Source: Holosporales bacterium
Lineage (GTDB): Bacteria; Pseudomonadota; Alphaproteobacteria; RUG11792
Reading direction: 5' to 3'
Length of the DNA stretch: 56,308 bases
Assembly: GCA_031266135.1 (NCBI GenBank)
Contig: JAISBP010000013.1
Location: forward strand, 1 to 56,308
The notes below the pieces were generated by a model, which made no database searches, was not told the origin of the DNA, and was given only the letters and a program-made list of their open reading frames with translations. The translations under genes and the position numbers were made by a program. Shown here in pieces: positions 19,195-27,376 of the stretch. Numbering within the stretch: position 1 is the first letter of the stretch; each line of letters begins with the position of its first letter.

Positions 19195-20100
19195 TTAGGA
19201 CTTCTTTGCGTCTAATTGTGATAGCCAAATCCCGGGAAGGGACTTCGGATCATCTACAGCATTCGCTAAAAAACAAATAGTACCCGGCAGTGCCCCTTGG
19301 TATAGGTTCACGAGTAAGGTATGCACTACAGGATGTACGTTCTCTTTGTTACTCAACAAGTCTTCTAAGTCATTAGGACGCTCTATATACCTCGTTCTTA
19401 ATTCATCGAATTTAGCAAATACGGTTTCAGCTATTTCAGCTATTTTTGGGCCTGAAAGATGAACTGGCATAAGGGGAACGACGTCCTCCGGAGAGGAAAT
19501 GCTATGGATTATAGACTGGACTTGTTTTTGACGTTTCAGAGCTTGATCCGCTAAGTAATTCCTATAGTTCAGGAGGACAGCAGTTAAAGAATCGTACGAA
19601 GGAGGTAACCGGTCAAACCCACTTGCCACCCATTCTTGGATACGAGAAATAAGGGGTAAATGATCCAAAGAAGCGATTTCGCAAAGTATATCTACTGCGT
19701 CCTCATTATCTGTGGTGGTTACGGCTTGTCTAAACTCCAGAGGGTTAGCACGGATAGCTGCTATTTCATGGAACATACGCCGGCTAAAAGGATGAATAAA
19801 CCACTCCATGAAGCCATAGGCGATCCCGCATGAAGCTAGACCACCTGACAGTAATTCTGCCATCTCTTCGGAGCACTCATTTTGGTACACAGCAAAATAC
19901 AGGCATGAGTAAGACGTTCCGGATAAGGTCCCATGAACATCGGGGTACGGTAGATTCAGTGTTTGCGCGTACTCTAAGAATTCCTTCGATACTTCGGGAA
20001 TGTGGATTTGAAACGGTTGCGTTGCTTTTCCTGCTGATATTATAAGTATTACGAGGAGAAATCTAATCGTGCTATTTTGGATTGGCTTCGTTTCCTTCAT
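19195..20100 (-). CDS. Exported protein, 301 aa
   Basis: Unrecognised. The frame is open from 20148, but I place the start at the ATG at 20100: a GGGGG motif lies shortly before it and the signal-like segment STIRFLLVILIISAGKA follows at once. The mature region is all-helical by composition and contains TYR/Leu-rich stretches (LLNYRNYLADQALKRQKQVQ). A TATAAT box overlaps the upstream codons, which also argues against the longer start. It stands alone between pnp and a divergent exported-protein gene. Confidence 0.7.
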   Translation of the reverse strand: MKETKPIQNSTIRFLLVILIISAGKATQPFQIHIPEVSKEFLEYAQTLNLPYPDVHGTLSGTSYSCLYFAVYQNECSEEMAELLSGGLASCGIAYGFMEWFIHPFSRRMFHEIAAIRANPLEFRQAVTTTDNEDAVDILCEIASLDHLPLISRIQEWVASGFDRLPPSYDSLTAVLLNYRNYLADQALKRQKQVQSIIHSISSPEDVVPLMPVHLSGPKIAEIAETVFAKFDELRTRYIERPNDLEDLLSNKENVHPVVHTLLVNLYQGALPGTICFLANAVDDPKSLPGIWLSQLDAKKS

Positions 20101-20182
20101 GTGAATACCCCCAATTTCTAAATCCTCCTTAATTATACTCTCGGACATCCTTACGTTGCATATGAATTAATTTGCAAACGAA

Positions 20183-20272
20183 AGACATCTTCGAAACCAC
20201 CAGAATCAGAATTATTGGAAGGAGATGCGGAGCACAAACCTGCCGTACGCTCTACTTAATTGAGAGTTTTCA
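20183..20272 (+). repeat. Family A relic, short subtype
   Basis: It begins AGACATCTTCGAAACC, then CAGAATCAGAATTATTGGAA, GGAGATGCGG, a CCTGCCGTA block and TTGAGAGTTTT. It resembles the inverted relic at 26281-26375. The right terminal repeat is lost. Confidence 0.6.
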
Positions 20273-20422
20273 ACAATAGTTAGATTTTGCGGTTACGTTG
20301 TATTTAGTTGTAGTTCAATATTCGAGAAAATCACGACTTTGCCAGATCTCGTACAAACACTGTCTGAGGCAAATCTATTACATGTACGATCTTGAATGGC
20401 AAAAGTATATGTAATGTGTACA

Positions 20423-20451
20423 TTGACATAGCACAAGAGTATTGATACAAT
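20423..20451 (+). promoter_or_regulatory. Sigma-70 promoter of the 284-aa secreted protein
   Basis: TTGACA (20423-20428), exactly 17 bp, TACAAT (20446-20451). The transcript would start near 20458, with a leader of about 31 nt to the ATG at 20489. Confidence 0.75.
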
Positions 20452-20488
20452 TCCGTGCGGTGAAGTGTGAAACAGGTGAAGTTATATT

Positions 20489-21343
20489 ATGAAGAAAGTT
20501 TTATTGAAAACAGTGGTGTTCGCCATAGCGATAGGAGGAATCAACCCTGCACGAGGAGCTGAGACGATAGAGAATGAGGTTTTCGCTTATCGGCAAGTCT
20601 GGACTGGAGCGTTATGTGAAGAATTTGACAATAGGGATGGTAGAGCCGCAGTAACCGAGTCCGGTGATTTCACCCAGCAACAGATAGTGGCAGCGACCAA
20701 CGACAGTCCCATACTTCTCGGTATTCACACAACTAGTTCCAGGATGAGAGTTGTTGCTCTGAATACTGAACAACTCCGAGCGGAACGTTTTTTATGCGTC
20801 AGACCTGTTTTGATGCCAGAAGGTGAACAGCTTCCTGCCTTTTACGATCCTGGCGAAATAAATCAATTAATCAAATGGAACCTATGGGATAGAAAGGTCT
20901 GGCCTTCCACTAATTTTATGAACTTAATATCTCATTTTCCATGTTCTGTAGGAAACGCTGAAAGGAATAGGGAGCTAGTATATCGTTTCAGTTTCGCCAT
21001 CAGCTCGTTACCGGCAGAAATCTCAGCGGAAAACTTAGGTGGAAATTATTACGAGAAACCAGATGATTATAGGAACCCTGGAAGATACGAAGATGCGACG
21101 CTCGCAATACCACTATGTATCCCGCTTGGCCAGAGGCAGGTAGCAATGCATTTGGATCACAATATGTGGGTTGTCAAAACCACTGAGGCCCCAGATCAGC
21201 GATTCTCCATTGACGATGTTAAGTATACGCTGGGTACTCTCTTGCAACGCCCTCAAGTTGGCACTGATGCTCGAATTTGCATACTGCCAGACCCTTCTGG
21301 AGAGCCAAAGATATACAGTGCCGAACGGCTTGTCGACCAGTAA
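20489..21343 (+). CDS. Secreted protein, 284 aa
   Basis: Unrecognised exported protein. The ATG at 20489 follows AGGTGAAG. The signal peptide is MKKVLLKTVVFAIAIGG, with cleavage near ARGA. The mature part has a scattered Cys set (ALCEEF, FLCVRP, FPCSVG, IPLCIPL, RICILP) that could form disulfides in the periplasm or outside the cell. No known domain is visible. The promoter at 20423-20451 is close to consensus. It converges with lipB, whose stop lies 22 bases away. Confidence 0.75.
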   Translation: MKKVLLKTVVFAIAIGGINPARGAETIENEVFAYRQVWTGALCEEFDNRDGRAAVTESGDFTQQQIVAATNDSPILLGIHTTSSRMRVVALNTEQLRAERFLCVRPVLMPEGEQLPAFYDPGEINQLIKWNLWDRKVWPSTNFMNLISHFPCSVGNAERNRELVYRFSFAISSLPAEISAENLGGNYYEKPDDYRNPGRYEDATLAIPLCIPLGQRQVAMHLDHNMWVVKTTEAPDQRFSIDDVKYTLGTLLQRPQVGTDARICILPDPSGEPKIYSAERLVDQ

Positions 21344-21364
21344 AAGGCACGTGACAAACCTCCA

Positions 21365-22018
21365 TTAATATTGCGGAGGGTTATTCCTGAGTGGGCAGGA
21401 TTGGATAATGGAGTAGATGAACGTCTCCATCTCTATCTCTGCCCCAAGAATGTTCTTCAGTGATGTTATTCTGACGTCATGTAACCCACATGGAATGATG
21501 TCATTAAAAAGCATTAGGTCGTTATTAACATTGATACAGAATCCGTGACTTGCGATTCCTTTCACGATCCTAATCCCAACAAATCCGATTTTTGATGGTA
21601 CGGTTTCTCCATAGCTCTGGATACATGGAGTCCACACACCTATACCATGGTCAGACCTAAATGACTTAACATAGAAAGTGGCCAAGGCATTGATTATCCA
21701 TTCTTCAAGCAAGGAAACATAAGTAGTCACGCTTAAACCGCGAAATCTCAGATTAATAATTGGATAAACCACAATTTGTCCCGGAGAATGAACGGTGACT
21801 CTTCCTCCACGCTTAGAATGATAGATCGGATACCTCTCCCATTTCCCTGAAGATTTTAAAAAATCCATGGACTCGGTGCTTCTCCCGGCCGTATACACCG
21901 TCTCGTGCTCCGTGATGATTACACATTCTTTTTGGCCATGCCGCACTCCTTCAACAGCAAGCTCCATATCCATCATGGAGATGACGTACCTCGTCTGTTC
22001 CTGACGAATGAAGATCAT
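21365..22018 (-). CDS. lipB: Octanoyltransferase LipB
   Basis: Transfers octanoyl groups from acyl carrier protein to lipoyl domains, the first step of lipoate synthesis. The 217-aa protein has the BPL/LPL fold signatures: RGGRVTVHSPGQ (70-81), the catalytic lysine K143 in SKIGFVGIRI, SHGFCINVN (about 157-165), and the thioester cysteine C177 in IPCG. Length and motifs are normal. lipA is not in the window. The start ATG lacks a clear Shine-Dalgarno. Confidence 0.92.
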   Translation of the reverse strand: MIFIRQEQTRYVISMMDMELAVEGVRHGQKECVIITEHETVYTAGRSTESMDFLKSSGKWERYPIYHSKRGGRVTVHSPGQIVVYPIINLRFRGLSVTTYVSLLEEWIINALATFYVKSFRSDHGIGVWTPCIQSYGETVPSKIGFVGIRIVKGIASHGFCINVNNDLMLFNDIIPCGLHDVRITSLKNILGAEIEMETFIYSIIQSCPLRNNPPQY

Positions 22019-22234
22019 TTAGACCGTAGACCCTCTATTATATTTCACCGTAATAACTCTGAGAGAGGTTAAGAATAACCTCGTTTAAAGTAAAGTGATA
22101 AGATAGTGATCGTCGTATTATAACACTTATAATTCGTCGATACGATATAAGGTCTGATACTGAAGAGTTTGGTATCCATGCCTATCATCGTGTTACAATG
22201 TGCTTGTTACATGCATATGTTATGAAATATTTAG

Positions 22235-22954
22235 TTGATCATCTGGATTCAACGATTTTTTAATTGGATATTTCCGGCGTGCTGTTATATCTGCCGGGAT
22301 GAGGTATATGGAGATGCTGTATTTTGCCCCCGTTGTTTTTCTGAGTTGACGTTCATTGATGTTCCGTCATGCGTGTGTTGTGGGAAAATGATGCAAACTT
22401 CTATTGGAAATGATCCAATCTGTCCGGTCTGCCACAATATCGGCAGAGAATTCGATAGATGCAGATCTCTGATGTTATACGATAATACTTCTCGAAAAAT
22501 TATTCTGAAGATAAAGAAGCATGCTGATACAGAGGTCGCCAAGACTTGCGCCCGTATGTTATCGATGAAATATAGGTCCCTGTTCTGTGATGCTGATTTC
22601 ATCGTGCCTGTACCTTCTCATTGGACGAGGACACTATTGAGGGGATACAATCCATCGAGACTCATCGCAATAGAATTATCAAAATTTGTTACGGTACCAA
22701 TGATTAGCTGTCTAAAAAGAATCAGAAGAACAGAATATCAAAGCAATAAAACGATCGAAGAAAGAGAGATAAATGTATCGGATGCATTTGCTTGTACCAA
22801 AGATTTATGCGATAAAAGAATTATCCTCGTCGATGACGTCATGACGACGGGCGCCACACTGAACGAATGCGCACGGATCTTAAAGATGTCTGGCGCTGTG
22901 TACGTGGGATGTATTACTATAGCCAGTACCGGTATCAACGAGATGGCATCATGA
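22235..22954 (+). CDS. comF: ComF family phosphoribosyltransferase-like protein
   Basis: ComFC-type protein linked in other bacteria to DNA uptake and recombination. Four CxxC-type pairs (CYIC, CPRC, CVCC, CPVC within residues 17-66) form a zinc-binding N-terminus. The PRTase motif RIILVDDVMTTGATL lies near residue 200. The 239-aa frame starts at TTG (22235); no upstream ATG in frame is visible. The stop overlaps the ruvC start (ATGA), so the two are translationally coupled. comEC elsewhere in the window makes a residual uptake function conceivable. Confidence 0.87.
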   Translation: MIIWIQRFFNWIFPACCYICRDEVYGDAVFCPRCFSELTFIDVPSCVCCGKMMQTSIGNDPICPVCHNIGREFDRCRSLMLYDNTSRKIILKIKKHADTEVAKTCARMLSMKYRSLFCDADFIVPVPSHWTRTLLRGYNPSRLIAIELSKFVTVPMISCLKRIRRTEYQSNKTIEEREINVSDAFACTKDLCDKRIILVDDVMTTGATLNECARILKMSGAVYVGCITIASTGINEMAS

Positions 22955-23487
22955 GCAATTGTTCCCAAGGCTCCGTAATCCTAGGAATAGATCCTGGATT
23001 GACCAAGACGGGGTGGGGCATCATCAATAAAATTGGCGATGAGGTTAGGTATATCGATTGCGGTGTGATAAAGACGGACGTCTCATCCGAGATGGGCCAG
23101 AGACTCGCCAAAATCTTCAATGCTATTCGTGATGTTTTGGCGACCTATAATCCACAGAGTATCGCCATGGAGGAGGTATTCGTTAATATCAACCCAAAGA
23201 CCAGTGAAAAATTAATTATGGCGCGAACGGCTGGATTCTTGGCGGTCGCTTTATCTGGGTTTGTTATCCGTGCATTTAGACCGAACGAAATAAAGAAACA
23301 TATTACCGGCGCTGGCCACGCCGATAAAACGCTGATCTATGCGATGGTCAAGAAGATGCTGGGCATAGAAATTGAGATCGATAACAAAACCAAAACACTG
23401 GACTCTATCGATGCCTTGGCTGTGGCACTGTGCAGCGCCCTACACACTCCTCCAGCCGAAAATCAAGAATCAGAACTCGTGGCATGA
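22951..23487 (+). CDS. ruvC: Holliday junction resolvase RuvC
   Basis: Endonuclease that cuts Holliday junctions with RuvAB. I choose the ATG at 22951, overlapping the comF stop, giving 178 aa; the longer open frame (from 22867) lies within comF. The catalytic acid D14 is in LGIDPGLTKTGWG, E74 in AMEEVF, and the C-terminal acids are in DSIDALAVALC (about 150-160). ruvA and ruvB are not next to it. Confidence 0.95.
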   Translation: MSNCSQGSVILGIDPGLTKTGWGIINKIGDEVRYIDCGVIKTDVSSEMGQRLAKIFNAIRDVLATYNPQSIAMEEVFVNINPKTSEKLIMARTAGFLAVALSGFVIRAFRPNEIKKHITGAGHADKTLIYAMVKKMLGIEIEIDNKTKTLDSIDALAVALCSALHTPPAENQESELVA

Positions 23488-23662
23488 GATTTTATTTAGT
23501 TATATAATTCGTCAAATAAGTGTACATAATGATTGAATGATAGTAGGACACGCTACATCTTCTCAATAAAGAAATAAAAAAGCTGTAGATTACATGGATG
23601 AAAGGAATGGCACCTCTATTGTTTCACTTATTATGCTATAATATAAGTATTGTTAACATTAT

Positions 23663-24607
23663 ATGGCGAGAGAGATGGTAGACGGCGAGAATTTAGAGAA
23701 AAAAGAAAAAGCATCTGCCAAGCCGGGTAGCAGAAAAAGATTTTACGGCAAATCTCTCTATACATACCTCTTTAATGCATGTCTCTCGTTCGCGTGCGCC
23801 TTTTTTTTCTTGAAGGTTTGGACTGATCAGCATGATCGGGAATTACAAACAATAACTGAAAAATGCAATTCATTGGAAAGTAAAATAAAGGTCACTGCGG
23901 ATTCGCTAGCCGACATCATGAATTCAATAGATTCAATAAAAGAAGATCTAAAAACTGATAAGGAGAATTCATCATACATCTATACTAGTATTGCATCACT
24001 ACAGAAGGATATCGAGCACATTAAAACTGAAATTAATATTAAGAATGAAGAGAGCGAGGAAGAACTAGCAAAAGCGCTACTACCAGAGAAAATGGAATTC
24101 ATAACATCATTTGAAAACTTAGTTAAGGATGGAGCTCCATTCAATAATTTCATTACTGCGAATGCGGAAAAAATCGATATGAAGAAATATAGATCGAATA
24201 ATGAGATAATGAAATTTAGTGAAATAACCGTAAAACCAATTTCGGCTTTAAAAAAGATGTTTGCTTCGGTCAGTATGGCTACGTTCGATACGATCATAGA
24301 GGAATCGTTCTGGGAAAAACAGAAGAGAATCATTAAAGAGAGCATCCTTGGAGCATTTAGATTTGGAAATAGCAAAAAGGATGGAGATACATTATCTTCG
24401 GAGACGGATGATAAATCCAGATTCAAAGCTGCTGCCAACGCTTTTGATGAAGGTAATCTCGAGGAGTCAATCGATCTCCTTTCGCAACTTAGAACTGAAA
24501 ACGATGAATTGAATACCTTAATATCTGATTTCAGAAAGCGAATAGAGCTCGATAAAGCATTTAAAACGTTCAAGGATGAATTTTTAGAAACAGAGAGTAA
24601 GACATAG
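23663..24607 (+). CDS. Mitofilin/Mic60-like membrane protein (tentative)
   Basis: Single-pass inner-membrane protein of 314 aa. A basic cytoplasmic N-terminus, a membrane helix at about 32-50, a coiled coil at about 56-125, and a helical C-terminal domain (AAANAFDEGNLEESIDLLSQ, near 255-275) match the layout of alphaproteobacterial Mic60 (COG4223), which shapes intracytoplasmic membranes and contacts the outer membrane. The call rests on architecture and the C-terminal helix pattern. In many alphaproteobacteria this gene lies beside hem genes; here it follows ruvC. No clear Shine-Dalgarno; ATG codons 1 and 5 are both possible. Confidence 0.5.
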   Translation: MAREMVDGENLEKKEKASAKPGSRKRFYGKSLYTYLFNACLSFACAFFFLKVWTDQHDRELQTITEKCNSLESKIKVTADSLADIMNSIDSIKEDLKTDKENSSYIYTSIASLQKDIEHIKTEINIKNEESEEELAKALLPEKMEFITSFENLVKDGAPFNNFITANAEKIDMKKYRSNNEIMKFSEITVKPISALKKMFASVSMATFDTIIEESFWEKQKRIIKESILGAFRFGNSKKDGDTLSSETDDKSRFKAAANAFDEGNLEESIDLLSQLRTENDELNTLISDFRKRIELDKAFKTFKDEFLETESKT

Positions 24608-24696
24608 AGTTACAGAGAACACACTCTAAATAGCTTGGACAACGCCATGGTTCATATGATACCATCCGAAGAAATTTACAATAGCCTCACTAAACA

Positions 24697-26202
24697 GTGA
24701 ATACTAGACCTCTTTCAAAACCTCCAGAATCAGATCTTATGAAAGGAGAGACGTCACGCAGAACCGGAGTGTACTTGAGTGTACACCAAGGAGATGCAAG
24801 GAAGTATTCGAGTACCGGGACGACGAAGCAGAAGACTGATTGTGGAGAGTTAGGGAAGAGGTCTACTGATTTCGTTATATTAGCAGGAGGAAACGGTACG
24901 CGCACAAAGTGCTCCATTCCAAAGATGTTCCAAGAATTGGCTGGGAAGCCATTGATACGTTACGTCATAGATACATGTCATGAAATCATCTCAGAAGAAC
25001 AGGGTCGTATAATATCTGTTGTGTCGCCGCATATTAAAGATCACGAATTGTTTAGCGATAGTATTACGGTCGTCCAGCCATCTCCAAGAGGTACGGGAGA
25101 CGCCGTAAAACACGCCGTTCCGCTTTTAGATTCTGATGTAACTGTAATTCTTTATGCGGATACTCCACTGACAGAATCATCTCATCTTGAATCATTACTA
25201 AACGATGGGAAAGATGTTTCATTTATTGCCTGCAGAATACCGGATGATATGATGGAGATGCCGTATGGGCGCGTCATTACGGATCAACAAAATCAATTCG
25301 TTAAGATAGTTGAATATCTCAACGCCAATTCAGAGGAAAGAGCGTGCCCATTCGCCAATAGTGGAATCTACAAAATAAAAACAGATCTTTTGAGGCGATT
25401 TATTGGCGATATTACTCCAAATAAACTGACGAATGATTACTATTTGACTGATCTGTTAACTATATTCGTTGAAAACGGCGTCCCTGTTTCTGTCATAAAA
25501 CGAGATGAATATTGGCCCTTTCATGGAATCAATACGTTGGTCGATCTAGCTCGAGCCGAAGAAATTGTCCAGAATAAACTGAGGATGAAGTTCATGAATT
25601 CTGGAGTAAAACTTCTCGATCCAAAGAATGTATATCTCGCATTCGATACAGAAATAGATCCAAATGTCACAATCGAGCAAAACGTCATCATAAAAAATGG
25701 AGTCACAATCAGGAATGGGGCATGTATTAGAGCGTTTTCGTACCTAGAAGAATGCAATATCATGGAAGACGCGGTGGTAGGTCCATTCGCTAGGATTAGG
25801 GAAAATACAGTCCTCGGATCCAAATCTATCATCGGAAATTTCGTGGAAATCAAAAAGGCGGTTGTAGGAGAATCAGCGAAAATTAAACATCTAGCATACA
25901 TAGGCGATGCTTTCCTCGGCGAGGATACGAATATCGGAGCCGGAACGATAACGTGCAATTACGATGGAGTTCGCAAACACGATACCGTCATAGGATGTAA
26001 TACTATGATAGGCGCAAACTGCTCACTCATAGCCCCAATCAAGATTGGAGATAATGCGATGGTCGCCGCAGGGAGCGTTATAAACAAGGATGTCCCTGAT
26101 GAGACCCTAGCCATCTCGAGAACACCTCAACAGAATAAAATAGATAAAGCTCCAGAAATTATAAATAACAAAAGAAAATTATCTGGAAATACAAATTTCT
26201 GA
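24697..26202 (+). CDS. glmU: Bifunctional GlmU with a family A insertion after codon 3
   Basis: Makes UDP-GlcNAc in two steps: acetylation of GlcN-1-P and uridylylation. The N-terminal pyrophosphorylase domain begins DFVILAGGNGTR and carries SIPKMFQELAGKP. The C-terminal left-handed beta-helix ends with acetyltransferase motifs (GAGTITCNYDG, GDNAMVAAGSVINKDVP). The reading frame is 501 aa. Residues 4-56 are encoded by a 159-bp family A element flanked by the direct repeat ACT. Removing element and one ACT gives MNT-DFVILAGG, a normal GlmU start. The start is GTG without clear Shine-Dalgarno; an ATG inside the element (SDLMKG) could serve instead. Confidence 0.95.
   Translation: MNTRPLSKPPESDLMKGETSRRTGVYLSVHQGDARKYSSTGTTKQKTDCGELGKRSTDFVILAGGNGTRTKCSIPKMFQELAGKPLIRYVIDTCHEIISEEQGRIISVVSPHIKDHELFSDSITVVQPSPRGTGDAVKHAVPLLDSDVTVILYADTPLTESSHLESLLNDGKDVSFIACRIPDDMMEMPYGRVITDQQNQFVKIVEYLNANSEERACPFANSGIYKIKTDLLRRFIGDITPNKLTNDYYLTDLLTIFVENGVPVSVIKRDEYWPFHGINTLVDLARAEEIVQNKLRMKFMNSGVKLLDPKNVYLAFDTEIDPNVTIEQNVIIKNGVTIRNGACIRAFSYLEECNIMEDAVVGPFARIRENTVLGSKSIIGNFVEIKKAVVGESAKIKHLAYIGDAFLGEDTNIGAGTITCNYDGVRKHDTVIGCNTMIGANCSLIAPIKIGDNAMVAAGSVINKDVPDETLAISRTPQQNKIDKAPEIINNKRKLSGNTNF
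24706..24864 (+). repeat. Family A palindromic element in glmU, 159 bp
   Basis: Ends AGACCTCTT...AAGAGGTCT, with ACT immediately on both sides (24703-24705 and 24865-24867). The first 37 or so bases match the reverse complement of the last 37 imperfectly. A GTGTAC...GTACAC inner palindrome lies in the middle. Length is 53 codons, free of stops in the glmU frame. It is the longest copy seen, with about 15 bases more than the recO copy. Confidence 0.95.
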
Positions 26203-26280
26203 AGATGGCTCGTCGGTCATACCTGATTGACTAGACCAGTTGCATAAGCTTTGCAGTACATACAATTAGTTGATTTGTCA

Positions 26281-26375
26281 CAAACTCTCAATAATAAGGT
26301 TCTTGGTGTACACGCAAGTATACGGCAGGTCTGTGAGCCGTCTTTCCTTCCAATAATTCTGATTCTGGAGGTTTG
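26281..26375 (-). repeat. Family A relic, short subtype
   Basis: On the minus strand it reads AAACCTCCAGAATCAG, AATTATTGGAAGG, a CAGACCTGCCGTATACTTGC block, GTGTACACCAAGAACC and TTATTGAGAGTTTG. It carries the left arm and middle of family A but lacks the GACGCAGCAGAAG segment and the outermost AGACCTCTT ends. Confidence 0.7.
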
Positions 26376-26447
26376 AACCAAGGAAGTTATTCTACTTAGA
26401 TTCATAACCTTATCAAATAAATTACAACGCACAATATTTCTTCAATT

Positions 26448-26570
26448 TAATTTTATATCCCATTAACGTTTTATTAAACAAAACGTGATAGTATCCCGGG
26501 TGGGTGGGGGTCGGCGGTGGTGTATAAGAAAATAGCATAAAAACATTACGAATTCGTTAATTTTCACAAA
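26448..26570 (+). repeat. Family C repeat, copy 2
   Basis: This is the inverted counterpart of 42-214, with ATTAACGTTTTATTAAACAA, the CCCGGGTGGGTGGGGG core and GTGTATAAGAAAATAGCATA. It lacks the 55-base insert of copy 1. It lies about 220 bases upstream of the second secreted-protein pseudogene. Apart from this and the family A relic, 26203-26791 holds no gene I can support. Confidence 0.75.
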
Positions 26571-26791
26571 TAATTTTATCAAAAAAATAGTATACGTCAA
26601 CATTCTTCTTACAATGGTCACAATATAGACAGCAATAATCCTTGCAAATTCAGCATCTAAATGGTCCACACGGATCCGAATTAAAGTAACAAGAAACATG
26701 CATTCACAATCAAAATTAAATAACAAAATTGAGGAAAATCATGGTATAATAATGGTAATAGGTAGAAGAAATACTGACAATGGGGAGAAAT

Positions 26792-27376
26792 ATGAACAAG
26801 AGAGCATTAATAACGATTTGCGCAGTAGCCCTGGCAGCTTTCCCGGGAGGATCCAGAGCAGGACAATCACCAGACTCAGTAGCAAACAACCCAAAAGCAC
26901 CAATAGACTTTAATAGAGAGACCAAAAAAGCCACCATCCGACCGGGCCTTATGCCATGGAAGGCATGGTTGATCCAAGCTAGGTCGCTGCAGGCAAACCA
27001 GGAGTAATTCCGCTCAAGACCTGGGGAGTATTTTTACCAGGCGGCCAAGTTCACCATGCAACTTATAAGAATGTACCTGCACAGCAGATCTCTAGGACAT
27101 GAATTATATATGGCAGTGGGGTATTTAGATTCGTTCATGGACGCCAGTCTGGAATATTCCTGGTCACTGATCCAATGGGGAGATAACTGGCCGGAGGGCA
27201 AATGGGAAGAAATGGAGGAGAAGCTGGAACGGTATAAAAGGGCCCTCGCCGAGATGATAGAGATGGTACAGACAGTGGTCACCGGAGGATATGAATACTC
27301 AACCAGGAGTAAAAGGTCCCGAGAGAGTAGTACGGTGCCCCCCCCGCCCATTCCTTCGGGAACGTACGCACCTTGA
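26792..27376 (+). pseudogene. Secreted protein gene broken by an in-frame TAA
   Basis: The ATG at 26792 follows GGGGAGAAAT and starts a signal peptide (MNKRALITICAVALAAFPGG, cleaved near SRA). The frame stops at TAA 27005-27007 after 71 codons, then runs on in the same frame to 27376. The downstream part is helical and Glu/Trp-rich (EGKWEEMEEKLERYKRALAE) and ends in a Pro-rich tail. A frame open on both sides of one stop indicates a recent nonsense mutation. The gene converges tail to tail with alaS, one base apart. Confidence 0.65.

Noticed and set aside
24706-24864. Family A as a riboswitch or attenuator leader
   Set aside because: Copies occur inside coding regions, in both orientations, with direct 3-bp flanks, which fits mobile DNA and not a leader element.
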